The notes beneath the pieces were generated by a model. The model saw nothing but the letters and a program-made list of their open reading frames with translations, was not told the origin of the DNA and ran no database searches. A stretch of DNA of 42,585 nucleotides from Candolleomyces eurysporus (Eukaryota > Basidiomycota > Agaricomycetes > Agaricales > Psathyrellaceae). The stretch spans positions 1 to 42,585 of the forward strand of contig JANBPK010001530.1 in the NCBI GenBank assembly GCA_027579435.1, given 5' to 3'. The translations under genes were made by a program, and so were the position numbers. Positions 30,831-41,999 of the stretch are shown piece by piece (the first letter of the stretch is position 1; the number at the start of each line of letters is the position of its first letter).

Positions 30831-31960
30831 GCTTTCAGTGCCCTCCTACCTTCCATCGCGGACGTCATGTAGCCTTGCGAGTAATCCGGTTTGAGGCCGC
30901 AGAAGCCCTGCTCTCCACCATTAGAAACGAGGCAGGCGTTAGATCGAATTTTCAGAGCGCGCTATCTCCTTTTTGCCACCCCCTGTTGCTAGTCATAATT
31001 CTCCGTAGATCGACGCGATTCTCCCCCTCCTCTCCCTCTCCCGCCAAATCGTCACTCCAGCGTCCAACCCACCGGCTCAGCCACACGCTCGTCCGGTCAC
31101 CTCTCCATGCTGGTTCCACAGGACGAACGCTGCAAGGAGCAGGACAACGCTAAGAGAGGGAATGGGAGAAGCTTTCAAAATCGTCGTCGTCTGGGTCGCT
31201 TGTGTCCCTAGGGCCGTCGATTCTAGGACGGTGGCCGGCCGGCTAGGACTTGCTTGTGGGGACGAAGAATGCGGGACGAAGAATGCGGGATGTCAGGTTA
31301 CAAGAGTCCGTTTAGGCTGCAATGGCTGCACTGACGAAGGAGAATGAGTCTGTCGCGTTTGTCGCGGTTGACCTGGGGAGGTCGAGGGCTGGTCCAAACG
31401 GTACGTTTCTTCATCACCTCTCTTTTCGCACCGGCAGATGGTCATGAGAGAGTCGCTCCAGAAAGACGCACGTTGATGGCCGGTGAGCCCAGAATTGCTC
31501 TATATAAACATGATCATGTCTTCCGGCTTTCTCTCTCACCTTTTTCTAGTTTTGGAAGCTGATATATTCCTTCCGTTCACAACTTTCGATATTGCTCTAC
31601 TAGCGGTCGTATCCAACTACGCGAAATCGGGGAACTTGGGCGTTCAACTGGTTACGTGTTGATGGTATGTACTCTTCCCCGTCCTTATCTTCGATATTCT
31701 AGCTTCATTCTCATCCTTTCCCTTTTCTTTTAGCTCTTCCTCTAGCATTCCAATAAACGTCGGTGTCCCTCGAAATATCTACTCAGTTACTTTCATCGTA
31801 GTTGTGGCCCTCGCCGTTGTTGCTCTTGCTGGCCCAACCTACTTATCGATATTCTTTGGTCACACCATCGAGCCATACCTATCCAATCCGGTCCCATATC
31901 CTCTCAGGTATCAATGTCAGTATCTCGAGGACGTCTTATGTGACGCTGTTGGCGAAGGGC
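30831..31960 (+). pseudogene. Repeat-family copy 5
   Basis: A at 30931-30950 with the same upstream text as copy 1 (GCCCTGCTCTCC, CATTAGAAACGA), B at 31157-31180, C at 31260-31480, D at 31560-31670 and E1 at 31690-31880. Copies 1 and 5 share features not seen elsewhere, which suggests duplication of a block holding copies 1 and 2 or 4 and 5. Confidence 0.5.
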
Positions 31961-32224
31961 GCCAGGACTGTGCGTGAAGGAGTTGGACGGGCCCTTTGGG
32001 GGAGAGATTGCTGTCATCGGGCGACTCCAATTGGCAAAAACAGACGAAGCATCATCTTTACCTGCCCTTCATTTCGGACTCTGAAGGTTTGTAGAATACA
32101 CACCTCCTGTCCACGTTTCCCTCATCCATTTTCCGCTTCGCCCACTTCATACCCCTGTCAAACCTTTCCGAGCTGAATAAACGTTCTGGCTCGAATCTCT
32201 CGCTCACGGTCCTTTTGAACCAAA

Positions 32225-32565
32225 GTTGCGCAGGTTAACCCTCAGAAAAGTAGGCGCAGATCTCGGCGACGCCGTCGCAAGCATCTTTGGCGTTAAAGAT
32301 GGACAGGACGAAGGGGCCAGATCTGGCCCATGCGACACCCGTGGGTGTGGTGGAGCCATGGGATGGCGTGGTAAGCGAATTTGGTTGGGAAGGTGTCGTT
32401 ACTATACGTATGTTTCTGTCTCCGTTCCTCCAGCGTTGCTGAATTTCATTCTTTTTTGCTTCAGTCAACGCGTCCAAGTCCATGGACCTAAGGCCTAACG
32501 TCCCACCTATCGACTGCCAAGCATCTCGCGGCACCGGTCTTGCACCCCAGTGCATTGAACCTTGA
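32225..32565 (+). pseudogene. Possible exon pair of an unknown gene
   Basis: From about 32255 a plus frame encodes MDRTKGPDLAHATPVGVVEP and DGVVSEFGWEGVVTI, followed by a GTATGT...TTCAG intron (about 32409-32464) and a second exon NASKSMDLRPNVPPIDCQAS ending CIEP and TGA. The splice keeps frame and the text looks protein-like, but I find no start and no family. An overlapping minus frame of 119 codons is probably its shadow. It may be the 3' remnant of a gene cut by the repeat cluster. Confidence 0.35.
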
Positions 32566-33138
32566 ATCCTTGCTGACCCCATTCCTTGCGACACCGACTC
32601 TCTGTCCGGACTCGGCTCTCGAAGTTCTAAAGATTAATGCTGTTGAGTTTTTCCGCCTCCCCGGCTTCTGTGCGACCGCTGTAGAGTATGGTATCTGTTT
32701 CTTTCGTTATTCATTCGATTTATCTATTACTCGGGCATGATTAGAACCAGTGACCGAGAGACATGAGATAACATCGGCTTGAGATAATGCAACGGCCTCT
32801 TTGCTTTGTCCTCATGCAGGCAGACATTTCAAAAGGCATAGATGCTCCTTTCTTATGTTTAGTGAGCAGCCGTTATATACATACGGAATAAAGGTATGAA
32901 TACGCTCGTATGAAACATCTTACTATAGCAGAGAGAGAACTGAATACACAAGCGTCTTCGTATGTCACCAGGGCTAACGCCTCGCATCCGTAGCTAAAAC
33001 GCATCCATCCAGGTCGAGGTCCTCCACCTCTACAAATCCATATACATTCATCCTATTCACGCAATTAGAGTAATGACAGCAGGTGGAACCGTCTTCGCAG
33101 GTCCCGTGGCCGTCGTCGTTGTAGTAGCCTGATGACAA
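32566..33138. other. Spacer 3' of the DUF1996 gene
   Basis: No supported gene; AT-rich between 32700 and 32960. Confidence 0.4.
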
Positions 33139-35125
33139 TCAGGCGCCAAGGTATGCGTCCCAGGTCCATCCCAACAAACGCTCCAAAGTGGGGATGATAA
33201 TCTCTGGATCAGCAGTGGGCAGAGGAGCATCTGTAATCATCGTCGTTACTGCGTTGCAATTCGCTTCCTGGACCATGGTGGCGGGCGCGGGTCCTGCCTG
33301 AAGTGGGTTGCACCCAGGGAGCTTGTCGAGGTCTGCATCATAGTATCGATTCGAGTCGATTCGCGGGAGGGAAAGTCAGAGGTTCGAAAACATGGTGTAG
33401 AGTATACGAGCGAATGTACGCACATATGCCTTCAACCTCCTCTTCCACCTTCACAGCTTGCCTACATGCGTTCATATCCTGTGTGCTCTGTTGGGTGAGG
33501 GCGGGGCAGTCGTCTGGGATCCCGGTCGCGCCCGTGCATACGTCCATCGCGCGCTTGAGAGAGTCGCCTTCCCATGCGAAGACGTAGGCGGCGTGTTGGC
33601 CGAACCCAGTCCTATTTTGAAAAAGGCGTGTCAATTTCGAAAACCGAACGAATGAATGAGGGCGGGACAATGAAAAAAAAAAGAATCGAAGCAGGCAGAG
33701 GAGAAAGGTGGTGATAGGCAGAAACCGAGAGACAGAACAGACGAGATGACTCACGGGTCACCCATACTGAACACAAACGGCTGGCTTCCATCCTTGGGCC
33801 ACAGCTCAGGCGTATTGAAAGGCCTCGTATCCCAAACGATCTCCATGAACAACAGAGGAAGTCGGACAGGATGCGAAGCCGGACAGTCGGTGCCAAAGAA
33901 TTGAAGTCCGTCAGTGCCGGGAGTGCCTTCCGGTTGCGCAACATGGCTCTGGAATCATACCGGTCGAGAGCGAGTATGGATCATAAGGTAAGTGCGGGTT
34001 CGGATGGAGGGAAGGGAGGGAGAGAGACATACAGCATGGTCAGGCGGGTCAAGGGTGACTCCGTCCCAGCATCTGCAGGTAGCAACACAGAAAGTCAGCT
34101 CGTCGTCAATATCGAACCAGGTTGACTAAATACGCACTGAGAGAAGAAGAAATTGGACCGAATCCCTCCAGGAAATTGCTTCATTGGGAACCCAACACTG
34201 TCCTCCGGCCCATTTCCAGGCGACCCAAACGGTCCAGGGTCGTCTCCGTGGAAGCACCTGAACGTGACAGCCTTGGAAGCAGTCTTTCTTGGTCGATATT
34301 GTCTCTTCAACGCATTGGGTCACCCAGGATCATGCGAAAACCCTGGAAAACAAGGCGTTAATGAGTACGTCATAGGCTCAAAAACGGGATTCGAAGGACG
34401 ACTGGACAGAGGACACACCTTGGCAAACGGAACGATAGTCCTATTTTGCGTAGGCGGGTTAGGTTGGAAGTAGTAGATCGTCATTCCACCGGATTGAAGG
34501 CCCGGTCCGGTGTTATGATTCGACATTTGAGGGACCTAGAGCGATGGCTCGTTCAATATGACTCGATTGTACGGAATAGACAAGATGAATGAAGCGGGGT
34601 GAAGCAGAACGAAAGAAACATACTCGAATGAACGATCCATTCGGATGCTTGAAGTACATGACTGCGGCCCAGTAATTTGATTTATCTTCAACGAATCGGC
34701 AAGTGGTGCAAGTTGATACATTCGCATAGTCGACAGCAGGATCCATGGCAAGGTCGAAGCTTGAAAGGAGGGTCAAAGGGTCAGCATGAGCCTCGGTCGG
34801 GTTGGAGCGGACTTGCATTCTATGATCCCAAAAGACATCAGTTGACCAATCATCAATATTAGCGTGACCATTAAGAGTGAAACAGGGATTTGGTTAGACC
34901 GTACCCCTCCAACGATTCGATGAAGAAACCTTGCCGGGTGTGACGAGCCTGTCAATGAAATCCGTCAGCAAAACCGAACGACAGGGAATGGGCCCACGAG
35001 AATCGATAGGGAGTGATTTACGGGTCGAACCGTTCGGTCACCAATTGCGAACATCGAAAGCGAATGAACGCATATGCGCTGGGCGCTAAGGCAACCAATG
35101 GTAGGAGGAAGTGTAGGGTTCGCAC
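33139..35125 (-). pseudogene. DUF1996 secreted-protein gene with frame breaks
   Basis: DUF1996 proteins are secreted fungal proteins of unknown role. Reading right to left: a hydrophobic leader LHFLLPLVALAPSAYAFIRF (about 35060-35125), TERFDPLVTPGKVSS joined across an intron, HRIVGG, STCTTC and SNYWAAVMYFKHPNGSF (exon 34624-34819), GGMTIYYFQP (34419-34535), AVTFRCFHG...SNFFFSQ (34138-34342), CWDGVTLDPPDHA (34033-34072), SHVAQPEGTPG...PELWPKDGSQPFVFSMGDP (33755-33948), TGFGQHAAYVFAWEGDSL (33424-33611) and LPGCNPLQAGPAPAT to TGA (33139-33332). Splice phases agree over the 3' half. Breaks: one base seems missing near 34317-34319, and the conserved text changes frame near 34930 and again near 34810; no ATG was found in the leader frame. 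These could be assembly indels or true decay. Confidence 0.65.
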
Positions 35126-36109
35126 ACAGAGATTGGTCGCTGGAAGTCGGAAAACTAGACGAGGAGTCGCGAAACTCGAAAGAAAGAGTGATGAGTGTGA
35201 GCAAGGCGTATAAATGGGCTAGCTTTGATATCTCTCATGTAGAATGTGGAATTCGAAGACACCGGATTGAATTGGAGCTTGGGCTTCACAAACCCAAGGG
35301 GGTTCTCGAGACATGATTAAAGAGCGTCCGCGAATCTACAGAGCCGCGAAGATTCAGGCGGGGCCGGGGCGTTGAGGCATATCTAAATCACCGCAGAACG
35401 GAGCGGGGAGCGCGAAGCAAAGGGAGGCAGAGTGGGCTGTGGAGCCAGGAGAATCCATTGGAATCGTGTTCCTGATAGCCAGAATGTAGGGTGAATCCAA
35501 ATATACCGAACTTGGGCGATAGGACGATCAACTGGATCTTTGAAAGGGGTCGAAATGCAGCTTCTCAACCTCTTTGCTCAAGGCATGAGCAAAAGAACGA
35601 AAAAGGTGGTGAAAAGGCCCGGCCAGGAACACCAACGATGCAGGAGTGCTGTTGAAGAGAATCCACACAGCATACGAGGAGAGGGCAAAAATATGTCGTA
35701 TACATGTGAAAAAAAATAAAGCACACCTAGGCCCGACCTCAAGAACGCTTCTTCGCCTTCCTGTCCTCCAATTGCGCCCATAACCTCTGATTTCTGCCAT
35801 CCAACGCATTTCGTTTGATGTTCCATATCCAACTAGACGCGAGATAAGAAAAATAATGTCCGCTTGATGATTTGAGAACCGAGATGGGAGAGAGAAAGAG
35901 GATGAAGCTTAAAGTGACTCGATTGCGAAAGATAGGCTTCGACCACGATATAGAGCAAAGCACGCCGTGAGATGTCTTTGAAGCCCGTCCCTTTGTAAGT
36001 AACAAGGTAGTCGGTGCCGAACGGGCGATGTCAACGCTAGCCCACTCGACTCGGAGGGACAGCTCAACGCCTTGCACCACGGGTTATCGTCATAGGTCAA
36101 TAAGAAAAC
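35126..36109. other. Spacer 5' of the DUF1996 gene
   Basis: About 980 bp with no supported gene. A TATAAATG at about 35210 points to the plus strand, not to the DUF1996 gene. Short overlapping frames on both strands near 35530-36080 show no domain. Confidence 0.4.
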
Positions 36110-37620
36110 CAGGGTTCTTGGCCGAATGCCGACTCGTCCAAATGGAGAAGGCAGGAACCAAATAGGGAAGTCGGTGATCGGCTGTTGCTCTTGTTCTTCC
36201 CTCTTTCCCCTCCTTCGATGAGAAATTGATCGTCTAACCAGCGACTGCTAACATGATAGACCCCAAGATCGTAAAGAACGGCGTCATAGGCAACCCATTA
36301 GCAAAGGACGAAGTGGCTAGGGACGAAGCATTCACGAGAACGTCAGTGGAATGCTGGATTTCGATTGGCTTTTTCATTCTCACCAAGACCATAGCTTCCG
36401 TCAGAGACTCAGTGAATGGTGTGCCAGAAGAAATCGGAATTGAAGCTGCTCTCACTGTCGTGTCCTTATCCCTATGGTCAGTCGGTCGTCTTCTCCTCCA
36501 TCGTCCTCATTGGCACACCTAATAAATAAACTTATCCAGGCTCAGAACTCGCTCTGTCCGCCGTCCTCAAGCTCAACAGTCCTTGTGTATCTGACTTTGC
36601 CCTATCCAAGCTCTCCCCCGATGGCTCGACAACTCTATCGCGGGGTTTGATGTCGGAGATCCCAGTTCCTCTGACTGGAGACGAGGGAGGCGTTAGATGG
36701 TGCTTACGGTACATTATCTCCCTCTCACCACTCAATTTCGTACTCATATCCTGCCACAACCCGATACTATCGACACGACTCTCACCCTCCTCCGAGTCCT
36801 CGCTCTCCCAACCAATCATCACACTGGCGAAGGAGAATATGGGCGTCGCGGTCTGGCTGGGGGGGCGTGTGGGTCGGGATGGTTCACCTCTCTTTTCGCA
36901 CTGGAGAACAGCCTTAGGGGAAGTCGTTCCAGAAGGCTTCGCGTCGATGGTAAGTCTACCTGGAATTGCTCAAACCGCTAAACATGTTTTTTTTCTGCTT
37001 TTCTTTCTCTTTTGCTGGTTTTTGGATCCGAGCGCTGACCTATTCTCTGTGCTCATAGCTCTCGCTCATACCAAACTATACGAAATCAGGGGAGGTGGAC
37101 TTTCGGGTCGCCGTATGTCGATATCACGTCCTCTTCTCAGTCCTTGGCCCGCGAGCTCGAATTAGGCCGAAGGCGTGTACGTATCACGCCGTTACTAGAG
37201 CAAAGCGGCTTGGGGATGCCGAGAGGCAGGTAAAGCTTGTCTTGTTATGTGAGTGCTCTTTTATCCCTTTTTTGCTCTCGTTTCGCTGTATCCCTCCTCC
37301 CCTTCTCTCTCCCCACATCTTCAGTATTTCCTCGTTCCCCTCGTTCAACGCGTCACCTTTTCGCCAACGTAATATTTCCGCCTCCCTCTTTCAAGCAGAA
37401 ATGTCTCATTGAGTTCATGGACAGCTAAAAGATCTCTACCCTGTAATCTCTCGAACCTCCCTTTGGTTTTCGAACTTCGGACGCCAATTGATCTGACGGA
37501 TTTCCAGCATCCCATCCCACCTGGAGAGATACAGCAGCTGGCGTACCCACGTCTCGTTGATCCTCCGATCTCCCGCTCTAGTTTCACGACTTCTTGTCGA
37601 GCTTCCTGAATCTCAGCGAC
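36110..37620 (+). pseudogene. Repeat-family copy 6
   Basis: Leader (GCCGAATGCCGACTCGTCCA, 36122-36141), a surviving 89-codon frame (36253-36522) encoding FFILTKTIASVRDSVNGV, a GTCAGT...TCCAG intron-like segment, then ELALSAVLKLNS (near 36545-36575), A at 36681-36700, C at 36830-36950, D at 37030-37110 and E2 at 37120-37260, then the shared pyrimidine-rich tail. It is the copy with the longest 5' part, so it gives the best view of the unit's order. B is absent, as in copies 2 and 4. Confidence 0.55.
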
Positions 37621-37862
37621 CATAACCTGCGTGCAATGCCAGACTTGCGTCCTCTGCTACTGTTTCTTTCTCTAGCGGCCAGAGCGTCTTCGTTCATTCG
37701 TTTTCTGAACAATTCAGTTTGTGAGTGTTCAATCCCTCCACTCCCGTTCGGTTTTATTGATGATGAATTGTGTTGGCAGGTTGGTGGCCACGCTCGGCCA
37801 GGTTTCTCCACACCTTCAGCAGATAGCTGGAGGGCCCTGGGTTGCAGTTAAAAGATGGCAGT
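37621..37862 (+). pseudogene. DUF1996 first-exon remnant
   Basis: The ATG near 37637 opens MPDLRPLLLFLSLAARAS followed by SFIRFL, which matches the leader and FIRF start of the DUF1996 gene at 33139-35125. A GTGAGT...TTGGCAG intron follows, then a degenerate second exon. It lies directly after repeat copy 6 on the same strand. Confidence 0.5.
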
Positions 37863-38339
37863 CTGCGGTTCGTTGTTAGTATGGACAAAGAGTTCTACTC
37901 ATGTGCCCCATATTTTCAAGGTTATCCACCCGTACTTCCGCAAAGTAATTGCATGTGATTTTGTTGATCAAACATAACAAAGGGGGGGAATGCATTTATG
38001 TAGGCTCTCATCGAAATAAGCCCTATCTGCCCTTGTGAATTGTCGTTGACGGAATCCTCGAACACGAACTATGGGTATTTATTTGTCTGTTTGTTTGTCT
38101 GTCCGGCTAGGGGCAGCGTACTGATTCCGATTACCCGACGTGCTTGACTACAATGCACGCCACGGCGACCCACGAAGCAGTTCAACGACAGCTACGTCGA
38201 GTATCTGTGCTTTGGTGGATGTCAATTGACGTCTACTCTATAACCATCTACCCTCTTCTTGGCGCCGGCCGTCTCGCCGGACTCGTGAGATCTCCCAATA
38301 TATATGTTGTCTCTACCGTTCTCTACCACATTCACCGCC
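37863..38339. other. Spacer between copies 6 and 7
   Basis: Contains a short GTCTGTTTGTTTGTCTGTC low-complexity stretch near 38082-38102. No gene seen. Confidence 0.4.
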
Positions 38340-40250
38340 TTCCGTCTACTCGAATGCCAACTCGACCCATCCAAATGGAGAGGGTGGGACGGCATCAAAC
38401 CCTGGCGGTTTTCGGTTGCTCTGAACCTCCATCTCCTCTCACTCAAATATCCGTCCAAACGACTACGATCAGTGTGTGTGACCTAAAGAGAGTCAGGATC
38501 ACCGTTATAACCAACTTGTTGGCGAAGGATGGAGGGAGTATTTAGGGATGAAGGGCTCGGGAGAACGTGAGTGGGGATCGCTAGTTCCAACCGGCTCACT
38601 CACACACACCAAGGCTTGTAGATCTCATTGGAGAGTCTGGTATTGACGCTCCCTAAGGACTCCATATTGAAGATGCCCGTATCGTGCCTTATCCTACAGT
38701 CAGTCAATCCTCCTCCCCCTCGTTGATACACCTAATCCATTGTACTTATCCAGGCTCTCTCTCGATGGCTCAACGGCTCAGCAAGAAACCTAAGCTCGGG
38801 CTCTGAGAGCGTTCGTATTGTCTATCGCCGACGTTGTGGGGCCTAATTTTAGCGAGCATGGCCAGATTTCCAGTTCGCTGCGACTGGAAACGAAGAAAGA
38901 GGCGTCAGGTGCGATGTTTATAGCGCGTCATCTCCCTTGCGCCACTCATTCTGGTTATTGATAATTCGCCACAGCTCGAGACCCTCTACACGATTCTCCC
39001 CTCCCTCCCAACAAATCGTCGCTCGCATCGTTCAACTGATCAGCTGAGCCAAACGCTCGACCATCCAAGGCTCCGTACTTGTCTCGTAGCTTCAACTAGA
39101 CGGACGTCGCACAGACTAGGGCAAAACTAAGAGGGGAGGATGCAGGAAGTCATCAAGACGCCTCGCCTATACCCCCAGGAGCGTCGAGTTTGGGACGGCA
39201 GCAGCTGGTTGGGTGGTCAAAATCCTCGTACTACCACTCACTCGGACGAAGAATACGGATGTCAAGCTGCAAGAGGCGGCCCTTGCGATGGCAGCGCTTA
39301 CGAGGGAGCCCGGCCTGTGGTGGGTGGCTTGGGGAGCGGTCCAAGGTTGGGTCCGGATGGTACCTTTTTTTATTGCACCTTTTCCATTCCAAAGTTGCAC
39401 ATTAATTAGGGAGCCTCTCTTCCCAGCTACTCCTATTTGTGGAGCAAGCCCTTGAGTTCGCTGCTGTCCGTTCTCCCTTCATCCTGCTAGATATTGTTTT
39501 TTCTCGAACTTTGATTGATGTCGCTTCTCCTCTTCACAGTTCACGGTATCGCAACACTAGCGCTTGTACCCAACTACACGGGATTGGGGGAATGTGGACA
39601 TTCAGCTCGCGGCGTGTCAATGGTACGTCCTCTTTGCTTATCTCTGGCATTCTACCTTTGCTCTCATTCCTTCCTTTGCTACTCGCTCTTCCTCCAGCAT
39701 TCAAGCAAACATCCGTGTTCCTCCGACTATCAATTCGACGACTTTCATCGTAGCCATCGCCGTTGCCCTTATCGGCCTCACGGATTATCGACATTTGATT
39801 TTTTGCACCATCAGTCCACACCTGCGCACCCAAACATCGATGGGCATCTCTTAGTTCAACATAACCCAAATTCCTCCGTCATCTTCCTCAGACAATACCG
39901 CAAACCCGAATTAGACTCAAGACGTATACCGCTCGCTGGCATTGGGCGAGGGCGTTGAGAGGAAGGTGAAGGCTTGTTTCGCTCATGTCATTAGCTTTTC
40001 GGTCCTTTTTGTTTCGTTCTCCTTTTTGCCTTCCTATATGAATCCTTTTCTTCTCTCTCCTCACGTCTCAAGATTCCCTCGTATCTGTCTGCGAATATGT
40101 CAGCTTTTTGCTGACATAACGCTCAGCGAATTCAAAAAAAGACAAAAGACTGGAGAGATGTCGAAGCTGGCATATTTCTGCGCCTTGTTGATCCTCTCTA
40201 TGCTTTTTCGCTCGAGCCTCGCGAGTCCTCGTCTAGGTCCCTGAGTTTCA
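38340..40250 (+). pseudogene. Repeat-family copy 7
   Basis: Leader variant (CGAATGCCAACTCGACCCAT, near 38354), A at 38891-38910, an exon-like segment after CCACAG encoding LETLYTILPSLPT, B at 39140-39165, C at 39175-39370 (SVEFGTAAAGWVVKILVLP then VKLQEAALAMAALTRE, the longest open C segment), D at 39540-39625, E1 at 39640-39980 (FIVAIAVALIGLTDY, a possible membrane segment) and the tail to about 40150. All main segments are present in order, making this the most complete copy. Confidence 0.55.
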
Positions 40251-40560
40251 GCGGCCACGACCTGCGTACCATGCGAGACTTATGGTTCCTGCTAACGCTG
40301 GCTCCTCCAGCACCGTGTTAATTTGTTTCGGATGTTCGCATTGGTGTCGGAAAGATTCGACTCGTGAGTAGTTTCAATCAACTCTCGTCCGGTTTAGTTG
40401 ATGATGAATTTCGTTGGCAGGCTGGTCGCTCCCCCTCGGTTAGGTTGCTCCAACGAATCGTTGGAGGCGCCTGAGCTGTGGTCAAAGGATGGCACTCAGT
40501 GGTTCCTGTCCGGTAAGATTGATCTGTGAGTCGTCTCGTCTGCTCTCTTAACTTTTCTCT
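40251..40560 (+). pseudogene. DUF1996 5' remnant
   Basis: MRDLWFLLTLAPPAP (near 40280), a stop, then in another frame VSERFDS, a GTGAGT...TTGGCAG intron, LVAPPR, text for QRIVGG and finally ELWSKDGTQ. These match the leader, FDPLVTPGK, HRIVGG and ELWPKDGSQ landmarks of the DUF1996 gene, with the middle deleted. It follows repeat copy 7 just as the 37621-37862 remnant follows copy 6. Confidence 0.55.
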
Positions 40561-41139
40561 CGATTTTGAGATATAGGCCCCAGCATGAAAGCCGAGTGCA
40601 AAATATGTTCAACCCCTGCTCCACAGAGTTGTCATTGAATCGATTTCGTCGCACCTTGCTTCACAAGAAGGGAACGACATTCATTTCCAAGATTCGACAG
40701 ACAAGGGTCACCTGGTACTTAGTGCAGATCAACCTACCAGAAATCAACATGTCAAGGCTTAGTTCAACAGGAATAAGCCGTACCGGAGGAGATATACCTG
40801 TTTCACCCACTACCAGGGAAGTACTTGGTGGGGTACCGGGATGAACTTGGACGTGGTGATCGGACGCACGGATGGAGGGGAATGAGTAGTTGCCGACGCA
40901 GATTTGAGGTTGCCCTATTCGATAGGCGATGTGGAACTTGAGATTGTGTAAACAGGTACAGGACGAGGCGTAAGGTAGTTCGTGGAGAATACAACTGGGG
41001 AGAATTAATAAACGGATATCGGGAGAAAACCAGGACATAGGCGGATGTGGATGGATACGCGTATGAATGAAACCACTGAACACCGAACGCAATAGTTTAA
41101 CTAGAATGAACGAAATAGAAATGGAACATGAATGTAAAC
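40561..41139. other. Stretch without a supported gene
   Basis: A 171-codon minus frame (40661-41176) shows no domain. The text near 40870-40915 (GGAGGGGAATGAGTAG, then CAGATTTGAGGTTGC) recurs in diverged form near 41940-41970, so both may be remnants of one further sequence. Confidence 0.4.
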
Positions 41140-41470
41140 GGCGCGGTGATGCATGGATCAGACTGCCATCGTCCAACCGATTAGCTCAGCCACACGCCCG
41201 TCGATTCACCACTTCATACTATTGTCTTGGCTCCTGCCACACAGACGTCTCAAGAAACGGGGCAGATCCAAGAAGAGAGGACGGGAGAAACTATCAAGAC
41301 ATCGTCTGCCTCGTCTATATCCCCAGGACCGTCGAGTTTGGGGCCGGCTGGATATTGCTCGCGAGGACAGACAATACGGATGTGCGGGAATGAGTTCAGT
41401 GGTGGGTAGAGGGGTTAGTGAGGGATGATGTGGCTCAAGACAAAGATGGCTCGTCACTGTTAGCAGCAAG
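41140..41470 (+). pseudogene. Repeat-family copy 8 (fragment)
   Basis: It starts inside the segment after A (CATCGTCCAACCGATTAGCTC near 41168), contains B (GGGAGAAACTATCAAGACAT near 41283) and the start of C, and lacks D and E. Confidence 0.5.
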
Positions 41471-41999
41471 AATGGCGTAAGGCGGATGTTGAAACGAGTG
41501 TACTCGAGGGTATATCTACTTTGAGTGAGAGCGACAACGACGAAGACAACGTGTGGCGAATTATATTGAATTTAACGCGATTAGGAAACGACTTCTCGAG
41601 TCAAGGGGAGTAAAGAGCGGAATCTAATATGTCCCAGTAAATTCATATCACTCTGTGTATGTAGGGTGGTCCGTCAAGTGTATACACGATTGGCGTACAA
41701 ATAAAGTGGAGATCCGATCGGACCATGCCATGCAATTAAAATACTCTGCAAATATTCGAGAACCGTCCAAAAAAGTAAAAGAAACCATGAAAGGATGGTA
41801 AGGGTCTTGAAAAAGCAATAGGGGACCAGGCTCCTCAGCCCATAACTTGCACATACTGGGCCCAAGGGAGTGATCGGTGATCTCCACGTTAGGAGAACAG
41901 GACTTCATGGAGGGAGTGAGTAGTGTTCAACGCATTTAGAGGGGAATGGTTGATGCCGATCTGAAGTTGCGCCGTCTGGGAAGTGGCGGCTTGAGAATG
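41471..41999. other. Spacer between copies 8 and 9
   Basis: No supported gene. It includes the diverged recurrence mentioned for 40561-41139. Confidence 0.4.

Noticed and set aside
35208..35216. TATAAATG as promoter of the DUF1996 gene
   Set aside because: It is oriented to the plus strand and no plus-strand gene follows it.
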